DNA from: Planctomycetia bacterium
GTDB lineage: Bacteria > Planctomycetota > Phycisphaerae > Phycisphaerales > SM1A02
DNA length: 64,000 nt
Assembly: GCA_005790605.1 (NCBI GenBank)
Contig: SXUI01000070.1
Location: forward strand, 44,086-108,085
Direction: 5' to 3'
A program made the translations under genes and the position numbers. The notes under the pieces are model-generated. The model was not told where the DNA came from, ran no database searches, and saw only the letters and a program-made list of their open reading frames with translations. Below, in pieces: positions 17,481 to 26,870 of this stretch (the stretch's first letter is position 1; each line of letters opens with the position of its first letter).

Positions 17481-20400
17481 GTGCATTCCGCCACTGACGG
17501 CGCTCTTGCGACCATCTCCGCTCCCGCGCGGCTCGCCCGCGCGGAGGGGCCGGTGTTTCTCGATGCGTACGAGGCCATTCTGAAGGGTGTGTTGGAGTCT
17601 CAGGTTGCTGTCAGCGTCGTTGCGGCACCTCGTCGCGCGCCCTTCGAACGGTTGCAGCGCGTTGCGAGCGAAGTGGAGCACGCGCGCGTGCTCGCGCGTC
17701 ATCAAGTAGAGCTGCTGATCGGAGGCGATGCCGCGCGTGCAGTTTCGCTGGCTTGCGCCGGCGTGCGTGGTGGTCGAAGCGCGATCGCTCTCATTCCCAA
17801 CGATGAACTCGTAAGGGGTGCGGATGCGGTGTTACGCGCGAGCGACTGTTTCGTGAATCCTGAAGCAGGGCTTGCACTGCTCTTCGAAGATGATCCGCGC
17901 GGCGTCGCGGGTTGTTGCCCGCGGCGGATCGCGGTTGGCGCGGGGCTGCCGACGATCGAAACGACGGACATTCCAAGTCTTCGCCACAGCATAGAGTGGG
18001 CGCTGCGACTCTCGCGAGCAGCGGGGAAGCCGACGGCCGTCATCATGCATCGCGGCATTCTGCAGAGCGCGGACACGATTGAGGCGCGGCCGAATCGCGT
18101 GCATAGCAGCGTCGATGAGATGATCCTCTCACGCAAGCAGCGGCATGGACCTCGCGCAGGCGAGGCGCTCGATCTGGTCCGTATGGCGCGGCGACTCGAA
18201 GTCGATCAACTGAGCGCATTGCCAAGTCCGGGCGAACGCGAGTTTGTTGGATTCTTGACGGTTGGTCCCTGCGATCGCGCGCTCATGCACCTGCTTGATG
18301 AGTTCGGACTTGCAGGTCGTGTCCCCGTCTTGCGCCTCGGTCTGATCAGTCCTGTCGACGACTCGATTCTCACGCGTTTTCTAGACCGCGTGCAGCACGC
18401 GGTGATTCTCGAGCCTCGGCCCGGAAGTGTTGTTCCAAGCGTGATCGAGGTTGCAGAAGTCATTCGACGACGCGGCAATCGAACCGCGAAACTCTGGTGG
18501 GCGGACATGCCGCCACTTGATGATGGTGAGGTGCTCGACCTGCGCCCGGGCGATGCATTGCATCCGTCGCTCCTCGTGCGCAAGATTCTTCATCTGCTGC
18601 ATCAAGCGCGTCCGCACGCGCAACTTGGTCAGCGTCTCGCTTCGCAGCGAGGCATGCTCGAATCGATCAAGCTCCCGTCGCGAACCGCCGAAGGAAGCGA
18701 CGCAGAGACAATGTTGCGCGAGCAATTCGCGGCGCTCGATCAAGAACTTCGCTCCGAGGCAACCTCTCGCGATGCCGATGAGTTGCCCACGGTCCTCGCG
18801 CTTGACGAACTCCCCGCACTTGGAGCCGCAGCGCGCACCGTCATCTGCGAGGTGTGGAAGCGAGCTCGATTTGTCGAAGAAGGCGTGGCAACGATGTTGC
18901 AGGCATCGCGCGATTCCGCTCCGCGCATTCTTGCAGTGCTTGACACCGCGGGTGCGACTGACCCTGATCTCGAGCGACTGGCGAGTGCGGCGGTGCCTGC
19001 AAATGCCGCAGAGCGCGTGACGATCGAGCGCGTCAGTTTGCGCGAGGCAGCCACCGTACTCGATCGCATCCGAACGGCAGCGTTTCGCGAGGGGCTCTCT
19101 GTGTTGCTGTGTTCCGGGCTCGACGCACGGGGCGGAGCGGCGACCGCTGAAGCCGATCGCCTCGGCTATCCGCCGCAGCAACGACTGGTGTGGAATGCGG
19201 AACTCGCCTGTGAACTGCGCCCGCCGCTCGCGTTGCACCGCATCGAAGGGGGTCTTGAACGCGGCGCGACGCCGCTGCAAGGTGAGTTTACGAAGAGCGA
19301 CATCCCGCGCGTCGCTGGCCTCGTTCGACTGACCGTGCAAACGCTGCTCGAGCAGGTTGAGGTGGTGCGAACGAAGGCACCTTGGTCGGAGATTGCGCGG
19401 CTTGGCGGCCGACTTCCAACGCCGCGACCGTTGCATGCGGAGCAGGGGATTTGGCGCGCGCACTTTGCTGGCATCCGTGCGATCAGTGACTTCGGCGTCG
19501 CCGACATTCTCGCGGACGCTGGGCTCAAGATGGGATATCGCGTCGAAGTAGGTTGGGATCGCGCGCTCGTTGGTGTTGGGCGGATGGCGTGGGCGCAAGT
19601 GACCTTCACTCGATTTCGAGCGAGCGACACGCGCCCTCCGTGCGCAGGCACAATTCCGTACGGCGAAGCAGACTTGGTGATTGGCGTGGATGCGGTTGAG
19701 GCGCTGCGTGCGCTTGGTCCAGATCCACTCCTGCGAGTCGCCGACGCGCAACGCACCGCGATCGTCGCGAACGATGGCGCGCTTGAAGATCAACTCGATC
19801 AAGAGTCGATTCGTCGCTGTGCGTTGCTCTTCAACGCCGCGCAGATTTCTTGCATGCAGTCGCGTCGCGTGATTGGTGATCTCGCATCACGCGCCCGTAA
19901 CGAGTTGCTCTCGGAGCGATTGCTCGATGTTGCGCTCTTGGGTCTCGCGTATCAGCGCGGTTTCATTCCTGTCACGATCGAGGCTATCGAAGCGGCGATT
20001 CATGCGTTTGAGGCTCGCGGATTTGGGCGCAGTTTCGAAGCATTCTGCTTTGGTCGCAGTCTCGCGGAGGACACGACGACCACGCGGCGTATCACGGAAG
20101 AACGCGAGAGCGTGGATGGCGTGATCAGTCGATTGACCTTCGAGTTGGTGCGCGAACGATTTGGCGGGAAGCGACGCGCGAAGCGGTTCCGCCGGCATGC
20201 CACGGAACTCGTGACGCGCTTGAAGGCGACGCGCGCGGGTGCGCTCGATGACGCGACGCTTCGTCTCGCTGTCACTGCGCTCCATCGCACGCTCGTGTGG
20301 GGTGGTTCACGGGGACTGTTTCAGTACGAAGCGCTCTTGGGCGCGCTCATCGACGCCGACCCCGATGGTCGCCTGGCGTGTGCGGCAGCGGAGCCGCTCG

Positions 20401-20831
20401 CGGAGGCGCTCTTGCCGCGCGACATCTTCTATGTGCTTTCCATGACGACAAGTCTTGAGCAGCGGCGCCGCATTCGCGAGCGACTCGTGGTTCGGGGAAG
20501 TAATGGCGACCGCATGGAACGCCGGTACCTCAATCGCATCGACCTTGCAATGTCGACCCGGCGATACAGACTCGACTTCCGCTCCAATGATTGGCCAGCG
20601 GAAATCGTGCGGCTCCTCCGCCCTCTGATTCCGTGGTCGGTTCGCGGCGACTCGCGAGATCGCGCCATTCGCGCGTGGTCGATTGAATTCGTGCGCCGAG
20701 CTGCAGCGAACTTCAAGGCCGACCCACGAGTTTGGCTTGCTCGCATGGAGCAGTTTGAAGCGCTCGCGCGCGAGGGCGGTCTGCGCGGAATGGATCCGAT
20801 TGAGTTGCGGATCGCGGTCGAAGGGCTCTAA
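17481..20831 (+). CDS. Divergent fused indolepyruvate:ferredoxin oxidoreductase-like protein, apparently without cofactor sites
   Basis: 1116 residues, GTG start. The order of segments follows fused IorA-IorB enzymes. Residues about 25-200 look like the pyrimidine-binding domain (EVEHARVLARHQVE, ending TAVIMHRGI). About 250-330 match domain II (FLTVGPCDRALMHLLDEFGL). About 430-560 match the end of the TPP domain (ILAVLDTAGATDPDLERLA). About 660-790 match the IorB gamma domain (FAGIRAISDFGVADILADAG). The C-terminus resembles the DUF6537-type tail. The GxGGxG signature of the gamma domain, the CxxC cluster motifs and a TPP motif are not visible. Catalysis of the usual reaction looks unlikely. 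Assignment is from layout and local resemblance only. Confidence 0.6.
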   Translation: MHSATDGALATISAPARLARAEGPVFLDAYEAILKGVLESQVAVSVVAAPRRAPFERLQRVASEVEHARVLARHQVELLIGGDAARAVSLACAGVRGGRSAIALIPNDELVRGADAVLRASDCFVNPEAGLALLFEDDPRGVAGCCPRRIAVGAGLPTIETTDIPSLRHSIEWALRLSRAAGKPTAVIMHRGILQSADTIEARPNRVHSSVDEMILSRKQRHGPRAGEALDLVRMARRLEVDQLSALPSPGEREFVGFLTVGPCDRALMHLLDEFGLAGRVPVLRLGLISPVDDSILTRFLDRVQHAVILEPRPGSVVPSVIEVAEVIRRRGNRTAKLWWADMPPLDDGEVLDLRPGDALHPSLLVRKILHLLHQARPHAQLGQRLASQRGMLESIKLPSRTAEGSDAETMLREQFAALDQELRSEATSRDADELPTVLALDELPALGAAARTVICEVWKRARFVEEGVATMLQASRDSAPRILAVLDTAGATDPDLERLASAAVPANAAERVTIERVSLREAATVLDRIRTAAFREGLSVLLCSGLDARGGAATAEADRLGYPPQQRLVWNAELACELRPPLALHRIEGGLERGATPLQGEFTKSDIPRVAGLVRLTVQTLLEQVEVVRTKAPWSEIARLGGRLPTPRPLHAEQGIWRAHFAGIRAISDFGVADILADAGLKMGYRVEVGWDRALVGVGRMAWAQVTFTRFRASDTRPPCAGTIPYGEADLVIGVDAVEALRALGPDPLLRVADAQRTAIVANDGALEDQLDQESIRRCALLFNAAQISCMQSRRVIGDLASRARNELLSERLLDVALLGLAYQRGFIPVTIEAIEAAIHAFEARGFGRSFEAFCFGRSLAEDTTTTRRITEERESVDGVISRLTFELVRERFGGKRRAKRFRRHATELVTRLKATRAGALDDATLRLAVTALHRTLVWGGSRGLFQYEALLGALIDADPDGRLACAAAEPLAEALLPRDIFYVLSMTTSLEQRRRIRERLVVRGSNGDRMERRYLNRIDLAMSTRRYRLDFRSNDWPAEIVRLLRPLIPWSVRGDSRDRAIRAWSIEFVRRAAANFKADPRVWLARMEQFEALAREGGLRGMDPIELRIAVEGL

Positions 20832-20838
20832 AGGCGCG

Positions 20839-21936
20839 CTACGACGCGATGGACTCGTGACGAAGTTGGCCGCACGCGGCGGCAATGTCGCGGCCGCGAC
20901 TGGCTCGAATGTGCACATTCACGCCGAGGTCCCGCAGAAGTTCTTGGAATCGTTGGACGATGCCATCTTCGGGACGCGAGAACGGCATGCCCTTCACTTC
21001 GTTGTATCGAATGAGATTCACATTCGCGCGCAGTGAGTTCGCGAGCGCCGCAAGTTCCACCGCGTGCTCACGCCGGTCGTTGAATCCGCCGAGCATGATG
21101 TACTCAAGCGTGATTTCGCGGCCTGTCTTGCGGAACCACTCGTCGCATGCTTCGAGCAGTTCTTTGATGGTTGAATACTCCGCCCACGGGATGATCTTTC
21201 GTCGTAACTCGTCGTTGGGAGCGTGCAGCGAAAGCGCGAGCGTGACAGGGATCTCGAAGGTGCAGAGTTTGCGAATCGCAGCCGGAAGACCTACGGTCGA
21301 CACGGTGATCTTGCGCGCGCCAATGCCCATGCCCCATGGCGCGTTGAGCGTGCGAATGGCATCTGTGACCGGCATGAAGTTCGCGAGCGGCTCGCCCATG
21401 CCCATGAACACTACATTCGAGATTCGCTCAACACCTTGGAGTCGTGCGAGTCGCCACACTTGTTCGACAATCTGACCGCTGCGAAGATTTCCGTCGAGTC
21501 CGCCGATGCCACTCGCGCAGAACGCGCAGCCGACAGGACATCCGACTTGGCTAGACACGCAGGCGGTCTTTCGATCCTCGGTCGGGATCATCACCGTTTC
21601 GGTTTGCTTCGACGGCTCGCCGCCGAGCAGTCGGACATCACCCGAGTTCAGTTCAGCGAGTTCTTCTTTGCTCCGCCAACCGATGAGTAACTTCTGGGTG
21701 CCGTCGGTCGCGACTTGATGTCGGATCACTTCGCCTTGCAGCACGGTGAAGGTCTCCTCAAGTTTCGCACGGGCGAGCTTGGAGAGATTTGTCATCTGTG
21801 CGAAGTCCGTTACGCCCTTTGCGTAGACCCATTCGAGCACCTGCGTCGCGGCAAACTTCGGAATGCCGAGCGCCTCGAAGCGCTGTTCGAGGGCTGCTGG
21901 ATGAAAGTCGAAGATGGATTCTCGAGCGTGCGTCAT
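20839..21936 (-). CDS. rlmN: Dual-specificity RNA methyltransferase RlmN
   Basis: About 365 residues. This radical-SAM enzyme methylates C2 of A2503 in 23S rRNA and A37 in some tRNAs. The CX3CX2C cluster motif is CPVGCAFC. Other blocks are NVVFMGMGEPLANF, ITVSTVGL and SLHAPNDELRRKIIP. The C-terminal cysteine needed for resolving the methyl adduct is present in ACGQL. The start MTHARESIF is chosen; 15 further codons upstream are open. It converges on the IOR-like gene with 7 bp between the stops. Confidence 0.95.
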   Translation of the reverse strand: MTHARESIFDFHPAALEQRFEALGIPKFAATQVLEWVYAKGVTDFAQMTNLSKLARAKLEETFTVLQGEVIRHQVATDGTQKLLIGWRSKEELAELNSGDVRLLGGEPSKQTETVMIPTEDRKTACVSSQVGCPVGCAFCASGIGGLDGNLRSGQIVEQVWRLARLQGVERISNVVFMGMGEPLANFMPVTDAIRTLNAPWGMGIGARKITVSTVGLPAAIRKLCTFEIPVTLALSLHAPNDELRRKIIPWAEYSTIKELLEACDEWFRKTGREITLEYIMLGGFNDRREHAVELAALANSLRANVNLIRYNEVKGMPFSRPEDGIVQRFQELLRDLGVNVHIRASRGRDIAAACGQLRHESIAS

Positions 21937-21964
21937 GGAATCACGGCTGATGAAAGGCTGCCGC

Positions 21965-23023
21965 CTACTTCGACTGACCAATCGTCAGCGCGACAGTGCG
22001 GTGCGGAATGTGTTTGGAAGCGAGAAACTCTGCGGTGTCGCGCTCGCGATCGAGCGTGATGCGGCGGCCTTCTGGATCGAGCCCGCGGTCGCGCAGCAAG
22101 TTGCGCAAGGAAGCGGGGAGTCCGAACTCGACTCGTTCGTCGAAGACATCAACCTGTTCAACTTCGCCGCCAAATTTCGTTATGAGGTCTGCGATGACGG
22201 CGTGCACGAGATCTTCGGGTGCCGAGGCGCCGGCTGTAAGTAGGACGACATCCACGCCATCAAACCACGCCGACTGCAGTTCACTGGCGTCGTCGATCAG
22301 GCGAGCTCGCGTACCGTCGCTCTCGGCGATTTCTGTCAGTCGCACGGAGTTCGAACTGTTCTTGCTTCCGACCACGAGTACGAGTTGCGCTTGCGGAGCA
22401 ATCGCGCGCACCGCAGTCTGGCGATTCGTTGTGGCGTAGCAGATGTCGCTCGACGGCGGCTCCTTGATCTCCGGAAACGCCTGCTTGAGTGCGCCAATCA
22501 CCAACGCTGCATCATCGAGACTGAGTGTCGTCTGCGTGAGATAGATGAGCTTCGTGGGATCCTTAATGACGAGATTTGGAATGTCGGCGGGGGACTCCAC
22601 GACTTGAATCGCGTCCGGTGCTTCGCCGCGCGTACCGACGACTTCTTGGTGATTGCGATGGCCAACGAGAAGGATCTGCCAGCCCCGCTTGGCGAACCGA
22701 ATCGCCTCGGCGTGCACTTTGGTGACGAGTGGGCAAGTTGCGTCAATGGCAAGAAGATTTCGCGCGCGCGCCTCGGCGCGGACTGAGGGACTTACGCCGT
22801 GGGCCGAAAAGACAACGATCGCGCCATGGGGAACGAGTGCGATGTCTTCGATGAACTGCACGCCTTGCCCCCGGAACCGCTCCACCACATGGCGATTGTG
22901 GACGATTTCGTGATAGACGAAGATTGGCTCGCCCGGACAACTCTTGAGGAGTTCATCCACGACATTGATCGCCATGTAGACGCCGGCGCAGAAGCCGCGA
23001 GGATTGGCGAGCAGGATCTTCAT
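21965..23023 (-). CDS. ispH: 4-hydroxy-3-methylbut-2-enyl diphosphate reductase
   Basis: 352 residues. It is the last enzyme of the MEP pathway and makes IPP and DMAPP. The three cluster cysteines are visible: C12 in NPRGFCAGV, the one in DATCPLVTKVH, and the one in DICYATTNRQ. HEIVHNRHVV and HRNHQEVVGTRGE are also conserved. The start MKILLANPRGF is at 23023; the longer open frame overlaps queG on the other strand. It is about 35 residues longer than E. coli IspH. It is divergent from queG with 63 bp between starts and may be transcribed with rlmN. Confidence 0.95.
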   Translation of the reverse strand: MKILLANPRGFCAGVYMAINVVDELLKSCPGEPIFVYHEIVHNRHVVERFRGQGVQFIEDIALVPHGAIVVFSAHGVSPSVRAEARARNLLAIDATCPLVTKVHAEAIRFAKRGWQILLVGHRNHQEVVGTRGEAPDAIQVVESPADIPNLVIKDPTKLIYLTQTTLSLDDAALVIGALKQAFPEIKEPPSSDICYATTNRQTAVRAIAPQAQLVLVVGSKNSSNSVRLTEIAESDGTRARLIDDASELQSAWFDGVDVVLLTAGASAPEDLVHAVIADLITKFGGEVEQVDVFDERVEFGLPASLRNLLRDRGLDPEGRRITLDRERDTAEFLASKHIPHRTVALTIGQSK

Positions 23024-23086
23024 CGAAGGACGCTCATCATAGGGGGCTCGCAGCAAGGGCGCGGCGATGGGTAACCTCTCCGTCCT

Positions 23087-24232
23087 ATGGCTCCCGTGAG
23101 CGCAAGTTTGCCGGACATTGCCGAAGATCCCTTCGCGCGGCGCGAGTGGGTTGTGGCGTTGGCGCACAAGTTGGGCTTCGCCATCGCTGGCGTTGCGAAG
23201 CCAGAGGCGAGCGCGCGATCGAGCGAACTGCATGCGTGGCTCGCGCAGGGCAAGCATGGTGAGATGACCTATCTCGCCGACACGGTCGCGGATCGATGCG
23301 ACCCTCGGCGATTGCTCCCGTCCGTTGCGAGCATCATTTGTGTAGGTGATCGCTACCACGATGGAGCGCGAGATCGCGATCGACCGACCGACGATCCGTG
23401 TGAAGCGCAAGGGCGCATCGCGCGGTACGCACGGTCGAAGGACTACCACAATCTCGTGCGCGATCGATTGCATAAGTTGCGGCACGCGATGCAAGCACAG
23501 TTTCCCGACGCGACCTTTCGACTCACAGGCGACATTCAACCGCTCATGGAACGCGAGGTGCACGCGCAGGCCTTCAACGGCATGATTGGAAAGAACTCGC
23601 TGCTCTTGGTGCCGGGTGAAGGATCGTGGTTCCTGCTTGGCGAACTGCACACTTCACTCGAGATCGCGCCGAGCGCACGGCCTCCCGCGTGGAAGCAAGA
23701 GGACCCGTGCGGTAGTTGCACGCGCTGCATCGACGCCTGTTCGACCGACGCCATCACGCCGTTTTCCGTCGATGCAAGCAAGTGCATTTCATATCTCACG
23801 ATCGAACAGCGGGGGACCATCGGCGCGGAGTTCTTCGGTTCAATGAACGGTTGGCTCTTCGGCTGCGATGACTGTCAGACCGCGTGTCCGCACTGTCAGC
23901 CGAAGAAGCGGCGATCGGTGGATGAACGCGTTGGCATGGTCGACGCGCGCTACGCCCCGCGACTGAGCGAATTGCCGCTCCTTGAAATGCTCGGCTGGAC
24001 GGAAGAGGATCGCGGGCGACTTGTCGTGTCAAGCGCACTCAAGCGGGCGAGTCTCGCGATGCTCAAGCGCAACGCAGTCGTGCTGCTTGCGGAGTACGCG
24101 GCCGAGCATGCGAGCGCGAGAGAGATGATTCAAGCGAGACTGCACGCGCTGCAACGAGACACGCAAGAAGACGAACTCGTGCGCGAACAAGCGGCGATTG
24201 CGCTTGCCTGGCTTGCGCCTACCGCTCCCTAA
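23087..24232 (+). CDS. queG: Epoxyqueuosine reductase
   Basis: 381 residues. It reduces epoxyqueuosine to queuosine in tRNA using cobalamin and two [4Fe-4S] clusters. The ferredoxin-like cysteines are CGSCTRCIDAC and CDDCQTACPHC. The N-terminal block GDRYHDG and the central DIQPLMEREVHAQAFNGMIGKNSLLLVPGEGSWFLLG are typical. The C-terminal ~70 residues are helical (HEAT-like). The stop overlaps that of the convergent membrane-protein gene by 2-3 bp. Confidence 0.94.
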   Translation: MAPVSASLPDIAEDPFARREWVVALAHKLGFAIAGVAKPEASARSSELHAWLAQGKHGEMTYLADTVADRCDPRRLLPSVASIICVGDRYHDGARDRDRPTDDPCEAQGRIARYARSKDYHNLVRDRLHKLRHAMQAQFPDATFRLTGDIQPLMEREVHAQAFNGMIGKNSLLLVPGEGSWFLLGELHTSLEIAPSARPPAWKQEDPCGSCTRCIDACSTDAITPFSVDASKCISYLTIEQRGTIGAEFFGSMNGWLFGCDDCQTACPHCQPKKRRSVDERVGMVDARYAPRLSELPLLEMLGWTEEDRGRLVVSSALKRASLAMLKRNAVVLLAEYAAEHASAREMIQARLHALQRDTQEDELVREQAAIALAWLAPTAP

Positions 24233-24612
24233 GGGTTCCGCCCAAGCGGATCTTCAAGCGCGCTCTGATAGACCGCGATGACGGGCATGCCGACGGCGGC
24301 GAAGAAAAGCGCAGCGGGGAACAAGAGCAGCAGAGTGCCCACACAGCCGAGGAGTACTGCGCGCTTGCGGGTCGCGATCATCCAAATGCCACACGCGAGG
24401 GTTGGCAGCGCGGAAAGTGAAGCGAGAAACGGATGTTCGATGACGAACACGCTCAGCGCGGGCAGTTCGACATCCCACTCGAGGATCTTTGATTTCAGAA
24501 TTGGGACAAACAGGAAGAACCCCGTCATCACGAGCAGTGATGTCGCCGTGAGTGAAACGCCCTTGGCGATCACCATGCATCCGCCGGCTTTTTTCAGGGT
24601 CTTGTCATCCAT
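24229..24612 (-). CDS. Small membrane protein of unknown function
   Basis: 127 residues with about three hydrophobic segments: residues 13-37, 55-79 and 84-113. No motif was recognised with confidence. The stretch around WDVELPALSVFVIEHPF weakly resembles the loop of type II secretion F proteins, where a G-x-ELP-x-T motif precedes a membrane helix; this is too short to call. ATG at 24612. It converges with queG. Confidence 0.6.
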   Translation of the reverse strand: MDDKTLKKAGGCMVIAKGVSLTATSLLVMTGFFLFVPILKSKILEWDVELPALSVFVIEHPFLASLSALPTLACGIWMIATRKRAVLLGCVGTLLLLFPAALFFAAVGMPVIAVYQSALEDPLGRNP

Positions 24613-24744
24613 GTGGATTCAGGAGTACCCAGAAGCTCTCGCGTGCGGGTGCTTGCGGCGCTAACAAGGACACGCGCCGCGCACTCTGAGCTGGCATGCG
24701 CCCCACACGCTCACTGCGAACGCTGACGATGCGCGGACAATCGT

Positions 24745-26775
24745 TCAGCCGCCGCGACCCATGCCCATACCGGCGGTCATCGCTTCTTGGAGCGCAGTCC
24801 CAACACCAGCAGCATCAGTGATTTCGCCGCTGTTGATTTTCGCGACAACTCCCGCGACGGCCTTCTTCATCATCGGCATCATCATCGCCATACCGGCCTT
24901 CATCATCGGAGCCATCTGCTCCATTTGCGTCATGTCTGCGCCGGTGCTTTCAAGCAGCGCGTTGAAGTCAACGAGCCAACCGCTGGAAGTCTTGACGATG
25001 GGAAGGCTCGCATCGCCGCCAACGAGTGTCCCGTTGTCGCCGTTGATGTCGCCGACTGACAACTCTGTGGTTCCGTTCATCGCCGACGACGGAATACCCA
25101 TGCCGTCACCGATCGAACCGATCGCCGCAAGCGCGTCAGGTCCAAACTTCTTCGCCACCGCTTCGCGCAGTGGGATCATCTCCTTCATGACGGTGCCGAG
25201 CACGCTCAACATCGCCTTGCCGCCAGCACTTGAGGCAGAGAAGTTCTTCGAGATGTCCGCCCGTGGGTCGAGTCGGCTTGCATTGATCGCGGTCGCGAGT
25301 TCAGCAGGAGATGGGTAGCCCGACGCCGATGCGCTCGCACCTCCGGATGTCGAGGGCTTCGCGGCATTGGACTTCGGTGCAGCGACAGGCGCAGCGACGG
25401 CGACCGGCTCTGGCGGCGCAAACATCGTCTTCACATCAAGCGCGTCTGCGTTCTTCTTCGATTCTTCGAACCACTTCTTCGTCGCGACCGATTGAGGATC
25501 CTCGCCAAGCGACTGTGTCGCATCAACGCCCGCTTGCAGTTGCTCACGGAAGCTCGCGATGCGAGTCTCCGCGTTGGCCTTCAGTGCGTCGACTTGGGTC
25601 GCGAACTTTGCTTCTCCGCCAAAGAGTGCGCCGGCGTTGGAGAGCATCGCGTACTCACGCGCCTGCTCCGTCATGCCGCGAAGCGCAGAGAGCACGAGTT
25701 GCGCGCGTTCGATATGGACTTGCATCGCAAGCGCGTCGTTGGCGTTTCCGCCGCGCGCGAGTGAAGTGCATTGATCGAGCGCATCGTTCGCGGCTGCGTA
25801 AGCCTCAGCGAGTGGTCCGGCGCGTTCCGCCTCAACCTGCGCGAGCGTCGCAACCGCGCTATCGCGCATCTGCATCGCCAACGCCTGCGCGAGTTTGGCT
25901 TGCGCGGCCAGCGCGGCCTCAAGCTTGTTCAGTTGTTCGAGTTGCGATTCAGCAGCGCCCGAGATCGCGCTACTCGTTTCACCTGCGAGCGATGCAAGTT
26001 GCACCATCGGCGCCGCGTCATCGAGTTGCGCGACAACGGCCGACATGGAGACTTTCATCGCGGAAGCGTCGGCAGTCAATCGCGCTGCTTCAGCAACGAA
26101 CGGATAGCCCGCGGTTGCACCTGACTGGCGAGCCTTCAAGAGGAGCACTGCTGCTTCCGTCTCAAGTCGCGCGACCACGGCCTGCATCTCTTCAATCTGC
26201 CGAGTGAGTTCAGCGAGCGCGCCTGCGCCTTGAGCGGCAACGGCTCGCACCGTTTGGCCGCGCTGACCGCTCTCGTCGCGAAGCGCAGTCGCGGCTTCGC
26301 GATTGGCTGCAAACTCCGCGCGCTCATAGCTCGCGGCGATACCCTCAAGCAACGCTGCTGCGTCGGCGCGTGCAAGGGCGAGCGCGCGCGCGGTTGCTTC
26401 GGCTTGTTCGAAATCCTGCGCGCGTGCAAACTGTGCTGCGGCCACCTTGCGGTAGAGGCTCGCTGCCAGACTCTGTGCAGCGTCGGTCTGTGCTTGTGTC
26501 GCGCCTGAGAGCGACTTCAACTCGCTCGCGAGGCTTGCGAGCCGAGTGAGGGCGGCGCCGCTCGCGTCGCTGCTGAATGCATCTGTGGTCGCGAGCGCTT
26601 CTTTCGTCGCTGCCTGGAACGCAACATCAAACGCATGCGACTTCGTGACGGTTTCGTCGCTGCATCCGCTGAGCAGCGTGGCGGTGCCGAGCAGGCTTGC
26701 GGCGAGTACACTGTGAAGCGCTCCGGCGAAAGGGCGCGAGGAGGAAGACGAGCGGAGAGAGAGTGAGTTTGGCAT
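24745..26775 (-). CDS. Large coiled-coil lipoprotein of unknown function
   Basis: About 676 residues. The signal peptide ends in a lipobox, LLSGC, so the protein is probably lipid-anchored in the envelope. Residues about 50-430 are strongly Ala/Glu/Gln-rich and predicted to form long helices or coiled coils. A Pro/Ala/Ser linker follows, then a C-terminal domain with GDINGDNGTLVGGD and a methionine-rich helix (MAPMMKAGMAMMMPMM). The start is uncertain: ATG at 26775 or seven codons upstream at 26796. It lies downstream of the CX4CH protein gene on the same strand with a 95-bp gap. Confidence 0.75.
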   Translation of the reverse strand: MPNSLSLRSSSSSRPFAGALHSVLAASLLGTATLLSGCSDETVTKSHAFDVAFQAATKEALATTDAFSSDASGAALTRLASLASELKSLSGATQAQTDAAQSLAASLYRKVAAAQFARAQDFEQAEATARALALARADAAALLEGIAASYERAEFAANREAATALRDESGQRGQTVRAVAAQGAGALAELTRQIEEMQAVVARLETEAAVLLLKARQSGATAGYPFVAEAARLTADASAMKVSMSAVVAQLDDAAPMVQLASLAGETSSAISGAAESQLEQLNKLEAALAAQAKLAQALAMQMRDSAVATLAQVEAERAGPLAEAYAAANDALDQCTSLARGGNANDALAMQVHIERAQLVLSALRGMTEQAREYAMLSNAGALFGGEAKFATQVDALKANAETRIASFREQLQAGVDATQSLGEDPQSVATKKWFEESKKNADALDVKTMFAPPEPVAVAAPVAAPKSNAAKPSTSGGASASASGYPSPAELATAINASRLDPRADISKNFSASSAGGKAMLSVLGTVMKEMIPLREAVAKKFGPDALAAIGSIGDGMGIPSSAMNGTTELSVGDINGDNGTLVGGDASLPIVKTSSGWLVDFNALLESTGADMTQMEQMAPMMKAGMAMMMPMMKKAVAGVVAKINSGEITDAAGVGTALQEAMTAGMGMGRGG

Positions 26776-26870
26776 GGCTAGATTTCGACGCCTCATAGGT
26801 TGTTCGCGCAGCAAGAGCGAACAACGCGAGTTGCGAAGTGTACAAGAGGAGCGGCCTCGGTCACGCGCGG

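Noticed and set aside
18381..19802. 473-codon open frame on the minus strand inside the IOR-like gene
   Set aside because: It is a shadow created by strong third-position GC bias; no motifs or ribosome-binding site, and the plus-strand protein has domain-level support.
24229..24612. Calling the small membrane protein a type II secretion F protein
   Set aside because: Only one short loop resembles that family, and length and helix number do not fit.
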